Assembly (NCBI RefSeq): GCF_016919725.2
Contig: NZ_JAJERH010000018.1
Span: 1-59,113 of the forward strand
Length of the DNA: 59,113 nt
Reading direction: 5' to 3'
From: Virgibacillus sp. AGTR
GTDB lineage: Bacteria; Bacillota; Bacilli; Bacillales; Amphibacillaceae
Part shown: positions 40,464 through 48,281 of the stretch, one piece after another
Position numbering within the stretch: position 1 is the stretch's first letter
How the letters are laid out: each line of letters begins with the position of its first letter
Program-made: the position numbers and the translations under genes
Notes under the pieces: generated by a model
Databases searched by the model: none
Seen by the model: only the letters and a program-made list of their open reading frames with translations
What the model was told of the DNA's origin: nothing

Positions 40464-41669
40464 ATGACTATCGTTACAGGTAATATTGTGGAACTTAAAA
40501 AGCGAATTGCAACTTATATTGATGCGAATAAAGAAAGATATATAGGGATTAGTCATACCATACATGAGAACCCAGAAATCGGAAATCAGGAATTCTTTGC
40601 AGCTAAAACATTAACAGATATTTTAGTTGAGGAAGGCTTTGACGTTGAAAAAGATATAGCCGGGCACCAAACAGCGTTTATCGCAAAGAAACATGGTAGA
40701 GTTAAAGGACGGACCATTGGATTTTTAGCGGAATATGATGCGTTGCCTGGAATTGGGCATGCATGTGGCCATAATGTGATAGGCGCCACCAGTATTGCTG
40801 CTGCAATTGGTCTAAGTAAAGTAATTGATGAAATTGGTGGGAATTTAGTTGTATTAGGAACACCAGCTGAGGAAGGTGGACCTAATGGCAGTGCGAAAGG
40901 AAGTTTTGTAAAGGCAGGGCTTGTTGACCAGCTTGATGCTGCAATTATCGTACATCCAGGTGCCGAAACTAGTCTAACGTCACCAAGCTTAGCTGTAGAT
41001 CCATTAGATTTCGAATTTCTTGGGAAGCCAGCTCATGCATCAGCGCATCCAGAAGAAGGAATAAATGCATTGGATGGTGTGATCCAATTGTTTAACGGGA
41101 TAAATGCTTTACGTCAGCATGTACCAAGTGATGTACGTATTCATGGAATTATTACAGATGGTGGTCATGCTCCTAATGTGGTTCCTGAATATGCAAAGGC
41201 ACGATTTTTCATCCGAGCAGCATCGAGAAATACATTAAATGAAGTAACTGATCGGGTTAAGTCGATTGCTGAAGGAGTGGCTTTAGCAACTGGTTCACAG
41301 CTGAAGGTTACCCCATTTCAAAATGAGGTCGATAATTTTATTATAAATCGTAGTTTTGATGACGTTTTTAAAGAAGTCGTCGAAGAATTAGGGGAGACAG
41401 TTAACACAGAAGAAAGAAAAACGTTGGGATCAACAGATACAGGAAATATTAGTCAGGTTGTTCCAACAATCCATCCGCATATTAAAATTGGTTCTAGTGA
41501 CTTAGTTGGTCATACCGTAGCCTTTCGTGAAGCTGCTAAATCAAAGCAGGCTGATGAGGCTCTCATTGTTGCAGCCAAGGCATCCGCATTTACTGCTTTA
41601 AAGCTTATTACCGATAAAGCAGTCTATGCACGTATTTATGAAGAATATGTTGAAAGAACTCAAGCATAA
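40464..41669 (+). CDS. M20-family metal-dependent amidohydrolase
   Basis: This 401-residue zinc peptidase/amidohydrolase belongs to the M20D type (AbgB/YxeP/aminoacylase group). The metal site GIGHACGHN (H99, C101, H103), catalytic glutamate pair in TPAEEGG (E136/E137), HPG and the dimerisation domain with KPAHASAHPEEGINAL are all visible. The ATG at 40464 follows GAGGTG; a GTG 9 bases upstream is less likely. It is the last gene under the SAM riboswitches, which suggests hydrolysis of an imported N-acyl-methionine or methionyl peptide. The substrate is inferred from context only. Confidence 0.85.
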   Translation: MTIVTGNIVELKKRIATYIDANKERYIGISHTIHENPEIGNQEFFAAKTLTDILVEEGFDVEKDIAGHQTAFIAKKHGRVKGRTIGFLAEYDALPGIGHACGHNVIGATSIAAAIGLSKVIDEIGGNLVVLGTPAEEGGPNGSAKGSFVKAGLVDQLDAAIIVHPGAETSLTSPSLAVDPLDFEFLGKPAHASAHPEEGINALDGVIQLFNGINALRQHVPSDVRIHGIITDGGHAPNVVPEYAKARFFIRAASRNTLNEVTDRVKSIAEGVALATGSQLKVTPFQNEVDNFIINRSFDDVFKEVVEELGETVNTEERKTLGSTDTGNISQVVPTIHPHIKIGSSDLVGHTVAFREAAKSKQADEALIVAAKASAFTALKLITDKAVYARIYEEYVERTQA

Positions 41670-41685
41670 TAGGGATAATGGGAAT

Positions 41686-41728
41686 ATGGGGGAATGAAGA
41701 TAACATTCTCATTTCCTCCATAATTTTT
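41686..41728 (+). terminator. Terminator of the met operon
   Basis: TATGGGGGAATGA (41686-41698) pairs with TCATTTCC-CCATA (41710-41723, one bulged T), followed by ATTTTTA. Confidence 0.75.
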
Positions 41729-41904
41729 AACGATTCAACTAGCCTTTTTGGATCCAGAGTGTTCGGTTATCCGCATACAGTAATTTCTCTATTGAATTGA
41801 ACTTTCACTTTGTTTATAGAGGTTTTTAGTGATAAGCATGTATGAAGTGAATTCAAATATACACATCTATAAATGACGGAAATTTCCGAAATGGATTATT
41901 GTCA

Positions 41905-41933
41905 TTGACAAGCTTATTTATGCATGGTATATT
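41905..41933 (+). promoter_or_regulatory. Promoter of tRNA-Ser
   Basis: Consensus TTGACA (41905-41910), a 17-base spacer and TATATT (41928-41933) lie 15 bases before the tRNA. Confidence 0.85.
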
Positions 41934-41948
41934 ATATTTTGTTGTCAC

Positions 41949-42041
41949 GGAGGTATACCCAAGTCTGGCTGAAGGGATCGGTCTTGAAAACCGACAGGGG
42001 TGTAACAGCCCGCGGGGGTTCGAATCCCTCTACCTCCTCCA
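41949..42041 (+). tRNA. tRNA-Ser (anticodon TGA)
   Basis: This is a 93-base class II tRNA with encoded CCA. The acceptor stem GGAGGTA pairs with TACCTCC. The anticodon arm TCGGT-CTTGAAA-ACCGA has TGA at 41985-41987, reading UCA codons. A long variable arm and the GGTTCGAATCC T-arm are present. The discriminator base is T. In B. subtilis a tRNA-Ser lies between serS and dck, so this is a displaced part of that block. Confidence 0.97.
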
Positions 42042-42072
42042 TTTATAAAATAGCGCATAAAATTTTGGAGAT

Positions 42073-42103
42073 AAAAAAACCGTTACCATGTAGCGGTTTT
42101 TTT
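42073..42103 (+). terminator. Terminator after tRNA-Ser
   Basis: AAAAAACCGTTA pairs with TAGCGGTTTTTT around CCATG, ending in a T run. A/T symmetry lets it also serve the convergent relP gene. Confidence 0.85.
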
Positions 42104-42137
42104 CGCTGTATATGGAAACGGAATTGTTGAAGTTTGC

Positions 42138-42881
42138 TTATTTCGTTTCTTTTATAAATGATTCGAGAAGTTTACGAGGAAGTGCAAAGCTTTCATTAGC
42201 TATTTTTAATAATTGTAAATCGTTGTCTTCACCTTCCTGTGCTTTTATATGGTTCACTTCATTATGTAATTGTTCCATTCGTAAATCGAGGTCTGATGCT
42301 ACTTTCGCAGCATCTGTTAATTCTTTTGATAAATGATCAGGAATTACTTTATTATACTTATAGTAAATCTTATGCTCAAGACTTGCCCAAAAATCCATAG
42401 CAACGGTACGAATTTGAATTTCTACATATACATGTTCTTCACGATCTGACATAAACACAGGTATCGAAAGAATAAGGTGGAGACTTTGATAACCGGTGGA
42501 TTTAGGGTGTTTTATATAATCTTTACAGGAAATCACGGTTATGTCCTTTTGCTGCTGAATCATTTCGCTAACGCGATAAATATCAGAAATAAACGAACAA
42601 ACAATACGAATACCTACAATGTCATGGATATTTTCTCTAATGGATTCAAGTGAAATATCTAGATTTTTTCGGTACATTTTTTTTAGAATACTTTCTGGAG
42701 ATTTTATCCTTGATTTAATATGCTCAATCGGATTATAGTCATGGAAATGCTGAAATTCCTCCTGAAGGATCTGAAGCTTTGTGTTAATTTCATCAAGACC
42801 AAATTTATAGGTCATCATAAAACGTGTCATTTGATCGCGAATTTGTTTAAGCTGCTGAATTTGATTTATTGAATTAGCCAT
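42138..42881 (-). CDS. relP: Small alarmone synthetase (YwaC/RelP type)
   Basis: This 247-residue stand-alone RelA/SpoT synthetase transfers pyrophosphate from ATP to GDP or GTP to make (p)ppGpp. Motifs are HDIVGIRI (86-93), GYQSLH (130-135), EIQIRT (154-159) and MDFWASLEHKI. There is no hydrolase HD domain and no TGS/ACT domain. NPIEHIKSRIKSPESI near residue 50 and overall sequence fit YwaC better than YjbM. It is about 35 residues longer at the C-terminus than B. subtilis YwaC. It stands alone between convergent tRNA-Ser and divergent proC. Confidence 0.88.
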   Translation of the reverse strand: MANSINQIQQLKQIRDQMTRFMMTYKFGLDEINTKLQILQEEFQHFHDYNPIEHIKSRIKSPESILKKMYRKNLDISLESIRENIHDIVGIRIVCSFISDIYRVSEMIQQQKDITVISCKDYIKHPKSTGYQSLHLILSIPVFMSDREEHVYVEIQIRTVAMDFWASLEHKIYYKYNKVIPDHLSKELTDAAKVASDLDLRMEQLHNEVNHIKAQEGEDNDLQLLKIANESFALPRKLLESFIKETK

Positions 42882-42947
42882 GTTAGCCCTTCTTTCCTTG
42901 ATGATTATTTTTAGTTTAGCTTAATTTAACCTAAATTACACGTTTTC

Positions 42948-42976
42948 TTGACATTTGAAGCATTTCAGCATATAGT
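42948..42976 (+). promoter_or_regulatory. Promoter of proC T-box transcript
   Basis: TTGACA (42948-42953), a 17-base spacer and TATAGT (42971-42976) lie just upstream of the T-box leader. Confidence 0.75.
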
Positions 42977-42999
42977 ACATATCTAACCAAATAATATTT

Positions 43000-43248
43000 T
43001 AAAAAGGCAGTGATTGGACCAGTAATGCAGCGGGCGTACGAAAGAGAAAGGGATCCATCGGCTGAAAGATCCCAGACGTAAACGACTTGTATGAACCTAT
43101 CCAGGAGCCGTTAGAATAAAAACTGACCGCAGATGAAGACTGTGTTAACAATAAAAGCTGGGCATAGGTTAGCTATGTCAATTTAGGTGGTACCGCGGAA
43201 ATGCTCTTTTCGTCCTTATTTGAAGGATGAAAGGAGCTTTTCTTTTTG
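43000..43248 (+). ncRNA. T-box riboswitch (tRNA-Pro sensing) of proC
   Basis: The canonical T-box AGGTGGTACCGCGG is at 43185-43198. The terminator GCTCTTTTCGTCCTT (43203-43217) pairs with AAGGATGAAAGGAGC (43223-43237) before a T-rich run. In stem I the GAA-CCU-A context puts a proline codon at 43096-43098, in the same motif setting as UCC in the serS leader. The variable base U fits a tRNA discriminator A. It couples proline synthesis to tRNA-Pro charging. Confidence 0.95.
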
Positions 43249-43313
43249 GAAAAACAAATAAGTAGTAAGTATCTAACGGAACGTATTGAATTTAATCTAG
43301 GAGGTAATTGGAA

Positions 43314-44126
43314 ATGGATAAAAAAATCGCATTCATCGGAGCAGGATCAATGGCTGAAGCAATTATATCAGGAATGGTTCGGGCAGAGATCGTAGATAAT
43401 AATCATATTTCAGTAACCAATCGAAGTAATCAGGAGCGAATTTCTCGACTAGAGAAAAGGTATCAAATTAATAGCGTAATGGATAAAGAAAAGATAACAA
43501 CAGATACAGACATAATTATTTTGGCTACCAAACCATACGATATAGAGCAAGCCATCGATTCTATCAAGGACTATATTACAGCGAATCAATTAATTATATC
43601 TGTAACAGCAGGTATTTCTACTACAGCTATAAAACAATTTATCGGTATAAACGTACCAGTTATTCGAGCAATGCCAAACACTTCAGCATCTATTGGTGAA
43701 TCTGCAACTGCTATCTCTGCTGGAAAAGGTGTAAGTAAGGATCATGTTCAGGAAGCAGTTACGCTATTTAATACGATTGGAACAACGGTAGTAGTTGATG
43801 AGGAAGATATGCATATGGTAACAGCAATTTCTGGAAGCGGCCCGGCGTATATTTATTATTTGGTAGAAGCAATGGAAAAAGCAGCCGTTGATTCTGGGTT
43901 GCATAAGGATACGGCAAAGGCTTTAATTGCCCAAACAATTCTTGGGGCTGGTGAAATGCTTAGCCAATCTGAAGATACAGCTGATGTATTACGAAAAAAA
44001 ATTACGAGCCCAGCAGGAACAACGCAAGCGGGTCTAGAATCTTTAAAGAAGAATGGATTTCAACAAATAATCATCGAGTGTGTGCAAGCAGCACGGGATC
44101 GATCCATAGCGTTAGGGAAGGAATAA
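43314..44126 (+). CDS. proC: Pyrroline-5-carboxylate reductase
   Basis: This 270-residue enzyme catalyses the last step of proline synthesis. The NADPH motif FIGAGSMAEAI (8-18), the IRAMPNTSASIGESATAI block and GSGPAYIYYLVEAM are standard. The ATG at 43314, 10 bases after GGAGG, is preferred to a TTG two codons upstream. The proline T-box upstream supports a biosynthetic (ProI-like) role. No proA or proB lies nearby. It is followed after 15 bases by a frameshifted CXXC gene. Confidence 0.95.
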   Translation: MDKKIAFIGAGSMAEAIISGMVRAEIVDNNHISVTNRSNQERISRLEKRYQINSVMDKEKITTDTDIIILATKPYDIEQAIDSIKDYITANQLIISVTAGISTTAIKQFIGINVPVIRAMPNTSASIGESATAISAGKGVSKDHVQEAVTLFNTIGTTVVVDEEDMHMVTAISGSGPAYIYYLVEAMEKAAVDSGLHKDTAKALIAQTILGAGEMLSQSEDTADVLRKKITSPAGTTQAGLESLKKNGFQQIIIECVQAARDRSIALGKE

Positions 44127-44141
44127 TAAGGAGGTACAGCA

Positions 44142-44437
44142 ATGCCGAGTTGTGCTCATTGCGATAAGAACTGGAACTATATGGATACATTAAAGCGTTC
44201 CTTTCGAATGAAAATGAAGTGCCCGTATTGTGAAGAAGCGAATTACCTATCAGCGAACAGCAGAAAGAAAAGTAGTATGACATCTCTAATCTTATTACCC
44301 TTGATTTTAATAGGTAATATCTATTAAAATCTTCTATACCTTATGTGATTTTAATTGGACTGCTTTTATTGATTAGTATCGTGACGACAACACCGTTTAT
44401 GATTGGCTTAAGCAAAGAAGAGGAACCATTGTGGTAA
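44142..44437 (+). pseudogene. Frameshifted two-CXXC small membrane protein
   Basis: The first frame gives 61 residues with CAHC (4-7) and CPYC (27-30), the spacing of the cxxc_20_cxxc family, and the start of a membrane segment (LILLPLILIG). It ends at TAA 44325-44327. The family's second half continues in another frame from about 44318 to TAA 44435-44437: two more hydrophobic stretches and the ending LSKEEEPLW, which I recognise as typical for the family. One missing base (or two extra) near 44318-44325 explains the break. A good AAGGAGG ribosome site remains. Sequencing error is possible. Confidence 0.75.
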
Positions 44438-44508
44438 GGGTAAGCTTGATCAGGAAGTTTATATAGATAGAAACTTCAAATTATGTTTAGAAGATAAAAA
44501 TAAATAAC

Positions 44509-44550
44509 AACGAACGATAATTAGTTAAAAGAAATTAATTATCGTTCGTT
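44509..44550. terminator. Perfect 15-bp hairpin after proC and the CXXC gene
   Basis: AACGAACGATAATTA (44509-44523) pairs with TAATTATCGTTCGTT (44536-44550), followed by CTTTGATCAG. Its right arm resembles that of the hairpin after pdxT (AATTATCGTTCG then TTTTTTGATTAG). Confidence 0.65.
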
Positions 44551-44580
44551 CTTTGATCAGAATCATTCGTTTAGCACCTG

Positions 44581-44690
44581 AAATCAGCGAGACTCCGGCG
44601 GGAACAGCACGAGTCCGAAGATCCACGTGGTAACGTGTTTTTCTTTACCAAGTTAGCTGAGGCCGTGCCCGCAGAAAGAGCGTATATTTT
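44581..44690 (-). repeat. Dispersed repeat family E, right-half copy
   Basis: Its reverse complement matches 32471-32575 (GACCTCARCTAACTT, AACACGTT and CCCGCMGGAGTCT correspond). The left half of the element is missing or too diverged. It lies in the 340-base gene-free gap between the CXXC gene and dck. Confidence 0.8.
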
Positions 44691-44780
44691 CACGGTGCGG
44701 CGATGATACTCCTATTAATAACATGATTATTCGTAGTTTGAGAAAAAGAAGTTATGTTTTGTACCAACTCTTTTTAATTC

Positions 44781-45464
44781 CTATTTCATTAACTCTCTCG
44801 ATTTCCATCTTCTAGATTGCTGAATAAAATGTCCAATCTTCTCTAGAATAGGTTCAATAGAATTTTCCTGCTTCATCAAATCATAATCAGATATATTAAT
44901 CCTTAGGATTGGACATGCATTGAAGTTATTAATCCATTCTTCATAACGCTTGTACATTTCCTCCCAATAGGAAATTGGTGTACTTTTCTCCATTTCACGC
45001 CCACGTTCTTGAATACGTGCTAGCACTTCATCAAAGGATCCCTCCAAATAAATGAGTAAGTCAGGATGCGGGAAGTATGGTGTCATGACCATTGCTTCAA
45101 ATAGGTTTGTATATGTTTCATAATCCGTTTTTGACATCGTTCCATTATCATAATGCATTTTTGCGAAAATTCCTGTATCCTCATATATGGAACGATCCTG
45201 GATGAATCCACCACCGTATTCAAAGATCTTTTTTTGTTCTTTAAAGCGTTCTGCTAAGAAGTAAATTTGTAAATGAAAGCTCCAGCGTTCAAAATCAGCA
45301 TAGAACTTCTCAAGATAAGGGTTTGTATCTACTTTCTCCAGCGATGTTTTAAATTTAAGTGCTTTTGCTAATGCGTTTGTCATTGTTGACTTCCCTACCC
45401 CGACAGTACCAGCAATGGTAATAATACTGTCATTTGGAATAAGATATTTTTCTCTTAAATGCAT
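44781..45464 (-). CDS. dck: Deoxyadenosine/deoxycytidine kinase
   Basis: This 227-residue deoxynucleoside kinase salvages dA and dC. The P-loop GTVGVGKS (19-26), the substrate block RWSFHLQIYFLAERFK, QDRSIYEDTGIF (DRS motif) and the lid ERGREME match B. subtilis Dck. AAAGGGGAA precedes the ATG. It lies 14 bases after dgk, forming a pair as in Bacillus. Confidence 0.94.
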   Translation of the reverse strand: MHLREKYLIPNDSIITIAGTVGVGKSTMTNALAKALKFKTSLEKVDTNPYLEKFYADFERWSFHLQIYFLAERFKEQKKIFEYGGGFIQDRSIYEDTGIFAKMHYDNGTMSKTDYETYTNLFEAMVMTPYFPHPDLLIYLEGSFDEVLARIQERGREMEKSTPISYWEEMYKRYEEWINNFNACPILRINISDYDLMKQENSIEPILEKIGHFIQQSRRWKSRELMK

Positions 45465-45478
45465 GATTGTGTTCCCCT

Positions 45479-46129
45479 TTAACCTTTTCTCGCCTCTTCA
45501 GCGACTTTTTTAAGCTGTACATTGACCTGATTAATGATACTGTCTAGATCATTTTGATAGCGGACAAAATCCATCTCGTCTCCATTAATACGGATAACGG
45601 GAATAGTTGGATGCATGAGCTCGAATTCATTCATGTAATCCTCATAATCCTGAGACAGCTGTGCAAGATAAGATGGCTTAATGTTTTGTTCTATCTCTCT
45701 TCCGCGTTGATGAATTCTTTGCAAAATGGTATCCAAGCTTGCATGCAAATAAATCATCATATTTGGAACGGGCATATCTTTTGTTAAAATATGATAAATC
45801 TGTTCGTACTTCTCAAATTTATCAATTGGGAGTGTCCGTCTTGCAAATATCATGTTTTTCGATATATGATAATCAGCTACTACTGATTTATTTTTGCTTA
45901 AAAATTTTGTATCAATGTCCTCTAATTGTTTAAATCGATTGCATAAAAAGAACATTTCTGTTTGAAAACTCCATTCCTCAATATCATCATAAAATTTTCC
46001 GAGAAATGGATTTTCCTCCACAATTTCCTTTAATAAGTGAAAATCAAAATGTGAGGAAATTTTTTTGGCAAGCGATGTCTTTCCAATACCAATTGGTCCT
46101 TCAATTGCAATAAAAGGAACTCCTGCCAT
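45479..46129 (-). CDS. dgk: Deoxyguanosine kinase
   Basis: This 216-residue kinase phosphorylates deoxyguanosine. The P-loop GPIGIGKT (11-18), EEWSFQTEMFFLCNRFKQLED, ADYHISKN and QRGREIEQ match B. subtilis Dgk. The ATG at 46129 has GGAGGATG upstream and gives the family start (MAGVPFIAIEG). A longer frame begins 18 codons earlier without a ribosome site. Confidence 0.94.
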   Translation of the reverse strand: MAGVPFIAIEGPIGIGKTSLAKKISSHFDFHLLKEIVEENPFLGKFYDDIEEWSFQTEMFFLCNRFKQLEDIDTKFLSKNKSVVADYHISKNMIFARRTLPIDKFEKYEQIYHILTKDMPVPNMMIYLHASLDTILQRIHQRGREIEQNIKPSYLAQLSQDYEDYMNEFELMHPTIPVIRINGDEMDFVRYQNDLDSIINQVNVQLKKVAEEARKG

Positions 46130-46222
46130 AGCTTCATCCTCCAATCCATAACTACCTAAAACAGATGTATTATATTTTATCATACAAGTTAAAGCAGTAC
46201 CATGTATAATTTCGTATAGTAC

Positions 46223-46251
46223 TTTTCAAGGTCGTTGTAATTTTGTATAAT
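46223..46251 (+). promoter_or_regulatory. Possible promoter of tRNA-Arg
   Basis: TTTTCA (46223-46228), a 17-base spacer and consensus TATAAT (46246-46251) lie about 100 bases upstream of the tRNA. The -35 is weak. Confidence 0.45.
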
Positions 46252-46353
46252 GGATAGTGCTGGATTAGAAAATCCAATTCTATATCAAGCATGAATTGGA
46301 AGAATTTTATTGATAATTTCATTGTTATCTAGTTTTCTTACTCATGCAATCAT

Positions 46354-46426
46354 GCCCCCGTAGCTCAGGGGATAGAGCATCGGTTTCCTAAACCGTGTGT
46401 CGCAGGTTCGAATCCTGCCGGGGGCG
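46354..46426 (+). tRNA. tRNA-Arg (anticodon CCT)
   Basis: This is a 73-base cloverleaf: GCCCCCG acceptor with CGGGGGC, D-arm GCTC/GAGC, and anticodon loop TTCCTAA with CCT at 46387-46389 reading AGG. The T-arm is GCAGGTTCGAATCCTGC and the discriminator is G. CCA is not encoded. Confidence 0.96.
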
Positions 46427-46549
46427 TAGCTTTATGGGCTTTCATTTTTGAAATTGCTCATACCACTTATTAAATTAGAACTACTGTTCTCGCCACTTTA
46501 TGAGGGGTATTTTTTACCTTGAAACAGAACAATAATAATTGTAGCAAAA

Positions 46550-46588
46550 AATAAGCCCCGTCCTTAGTTGGATGGGGTACTTATTTTT
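46550..46588. terminator. Terminator after tRNA-Arg
   Basis: AATAAGCCCCGTCC (46550-46563) pairs with GGATGGGG (46570-46577) and CTTATT (46580-46585). T runs occur on both strands. It overlaps the end of the decayed gene at 46581. Confidence 0.8.
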
Positions 46589-46982
46589 CCATAATTTCAA
46601 CCTTAACAGCATGTCCACTAGGGGGGGGAACTTTCCAATATTCTATCAAATCATACTCGTATTGGTTGGCCTACTTCTATCTCATCTAAATTAATATCTA
46701 CATCTGATAAATTAACAGATATTGCATTTGGATAGCTTATTCCCAATTTACTCTCTTCATATTTTTCCAACAATTCCTCTTCCCAAGTAGGTGCAAATAA
46801 AAAAGTAGTTTCGTATTTTTGTATTACATAACCTTCTTTTCCTCCATTCCTAGGTGGATCTTTTTGGCGAGACATCTTGATTTAGGTCTTTTTGTTGATT
46901 TCCATTGTTAGTACAACCTACAATAAAAATGAATAATATGATCAAATAACTAAGAGACATGCTTTTTCTTAACAAACTTCAT
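46581..46982 (-). pseudogene. Decayed lipoprotein gene, DUF3221-like
   Basis: A GGAGG ribosome site and ATG (46982) begin MKFVKKKHVS, then stop. A second frame continues a lipoprotein signal (SYLIILFIFIVGC) into a polar linker. A third frame (46875-46651) carries the main domain, GKEGYVIQKYE to EVGQPIRV. There TGA replaces the tryptophan expected in the family's V-W-F motif, and after a poly-G run another frame ends GHAVKVEIMEK. At least two frameshifts, a nonsense change and a homopolymer slip are needed. Domain identity is tentative. Confidence 0.6.
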
Positions 46983-47077
46983 AACCTCCAAAATATTGTT
47001 TTATACATAAAGATTTATGATGTGTAATTAAGAACCTATTTGATATGAGGTTCTTTTCTTTATCTATAGAGTTGATA

Positions 47078-47404
47078 CTAAGGTGCTATTGTGAGTACAA
47101 AAGTTATCAACTCATCGTCAGCTTTAGGTCCACCATTTGTATCAATTTTATAATAAACCATATTTTGATCCCAATTGTAAACTGAACCACACATTACCCA
47201 TTGAGAAATCTGATTATCCTCACTCATTAAATCTCCTGAATATCCATAGATACTTAGAGTTTCAGAATCTAGATTACGTTGGTCTGTCATGCTAAGTGTC
47301 CCAGTGACCTCGCCTACATGAAAATCACCTATAGGTTGTACTTTTATTACTGCATAGTCATATTCTATATCGTAATTTTCTGACCAACCTCTTGCGGTGT
47401 ATAT
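47078..47404 (-). pseudogene. Fragment of a V8-like (glutamyl endopeptidase) serine protease
   Basis: The open frame reads IYTARGWSENYDIEYDYAVI then KVQPIGD and ends MVYYKIDTNGG followed by unrelated residues. The YDYAVIK block holding the catalytic Asp and the YYxxDTxGG run-up to the active serine are recognisable from the S1B glutamyl endopeptidase family. The GNSGS nucleophile motif is missing because the frame diverges right after GG. The N-terminal half with the catalytic His is also absent, with an in-frame TGA before 47404. No function is expected. Confidence 0.6.
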
Positions 47405-47529
47405 TCAATTAATCCAGATTCGCCACGACTGAGCCACTTAAAGATGCTACTACCTTACAAAACCGTAAGACTATATATGGCTTCTTTGTGGTAAAGTGGT
47501 TTAGGAACTTTAAAAAAAGGGTGATTTAT

Positions 47530-47847
47530 ATGAAGCCAAATAATATTTTGTCCTCGCTCAGCTATTTTAGTATCTTTTTTGCCCCATTTCTTTTTCCTAT
47601 TATTGTTTATTTTGTTGCCGATAAAAGTGTAAAGCACCATGCAATAAAAGCATTGTGGGCACATCTTGTTCCATTTATAACGATTGTTTGCATTATTGTA
47701 ATTGCTGTAACACTAGGAATCAGTCAATTAAGTCAAACCGTTAATGGCGGTATTTTAATAGGTGTAGCTATTCTCGCTGTTATTGTAAATGTGTATTTTT
47801 TCATTTGGAATCTTGTGAGAGGGATCAAAGTGCTAAATGAAAATTAA
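47530..47847 (+). CDS. DUF4870-type small membrane protein
   Basis: This 105-residue protein starts at the ATG after AAAGGGTGA (47530); an earlier ATG would add 14 residues without a ribosome site. It has three predicted membrane segments. The pattern LSYFSIFFAPFLFPIIVYF then VKHHAIKALWAH is that of DUF4870 proteins, whose function is unknown. It is a lone gene between the protease remnant and a repeat. Confidence 0.75.
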   Translation: MKPNNILSSLSYFSIFFAPFLFPIIVYFVADKSVKHHAIKALWAHLVPFITIVCIIVIAVTLGISQLSQTVNGGILIGVAILAVIVNVYFFIWNLVRGIKVLNEN

Positions 47848-47948
47848 TATAAATGAAAAGCTCTTATCATTTAATAGCTATTTTGGTTTTCTAGATTACA
47901 AACTGGAATTTTAAAGAAATGAGGAAGAGACAAAATAAATTGAGATAA

Positions 47949-48015
47949 AAAAACTCCGAGCCATAATCCGAGTATACAAAGTGATACCCGGACAGTGGTT
48001 TAGAGTTTTATTTTT
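47949..48015 (+). terminator. Long imperfect hairpin terminator
   Basis: AAAACTC pairs with GAGTTTT, then AGCCA/TGGTT, TCCG/CGGA and GTAT/ATAC in turn, giving a stem of about 60 bases followed by TTTTATTTTT. It probably ends the DUF4870 transcript. Confidence 0.6.
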
Positions 48016-48072
48016 ATCTTTCAATTTTTTGAAATAGTGATGATAACTATTAAAAGAGGGGGAGTTAATCCC

Positions 48073-48165
48073 CTATGGAAACAGATCGAGTCCGAAGATC
48101 CACGCAGTTAAGCAAATTTTGGTTAGCCGCATTAACTGAGACCGTGCTAGTGTAAAGCGTCTATC
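48073..48165 (-). repeat. Dispersed repeat family E, right-half copy
   Basis: It shares CGAGTCCGAAGATCCACG and TTAACTGAGACCGTGC with 44581-44690, same orientation, more diverged. It is the main content of the 434-base gap between the DUF4870 gene and the TetR gene. Confidence 0.7.
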
Positions 48166-48281
48166 TCAGAATGAGAAGAAAGAATAAAATGTTATTCGGC
48201 TTTAGCTACACCTAGTTTAGTTATGCCTCAACCAATTGCGCTTATAATTATGTTGATGAGTAAAATAATTTCCACTGCATA

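Noticed and set aside
48180-48281. Short frames between the family E copy and the TetR gene
   Set aside because: Fewer than 30 codons each, with no ribosome site, not distinguishable from chance.
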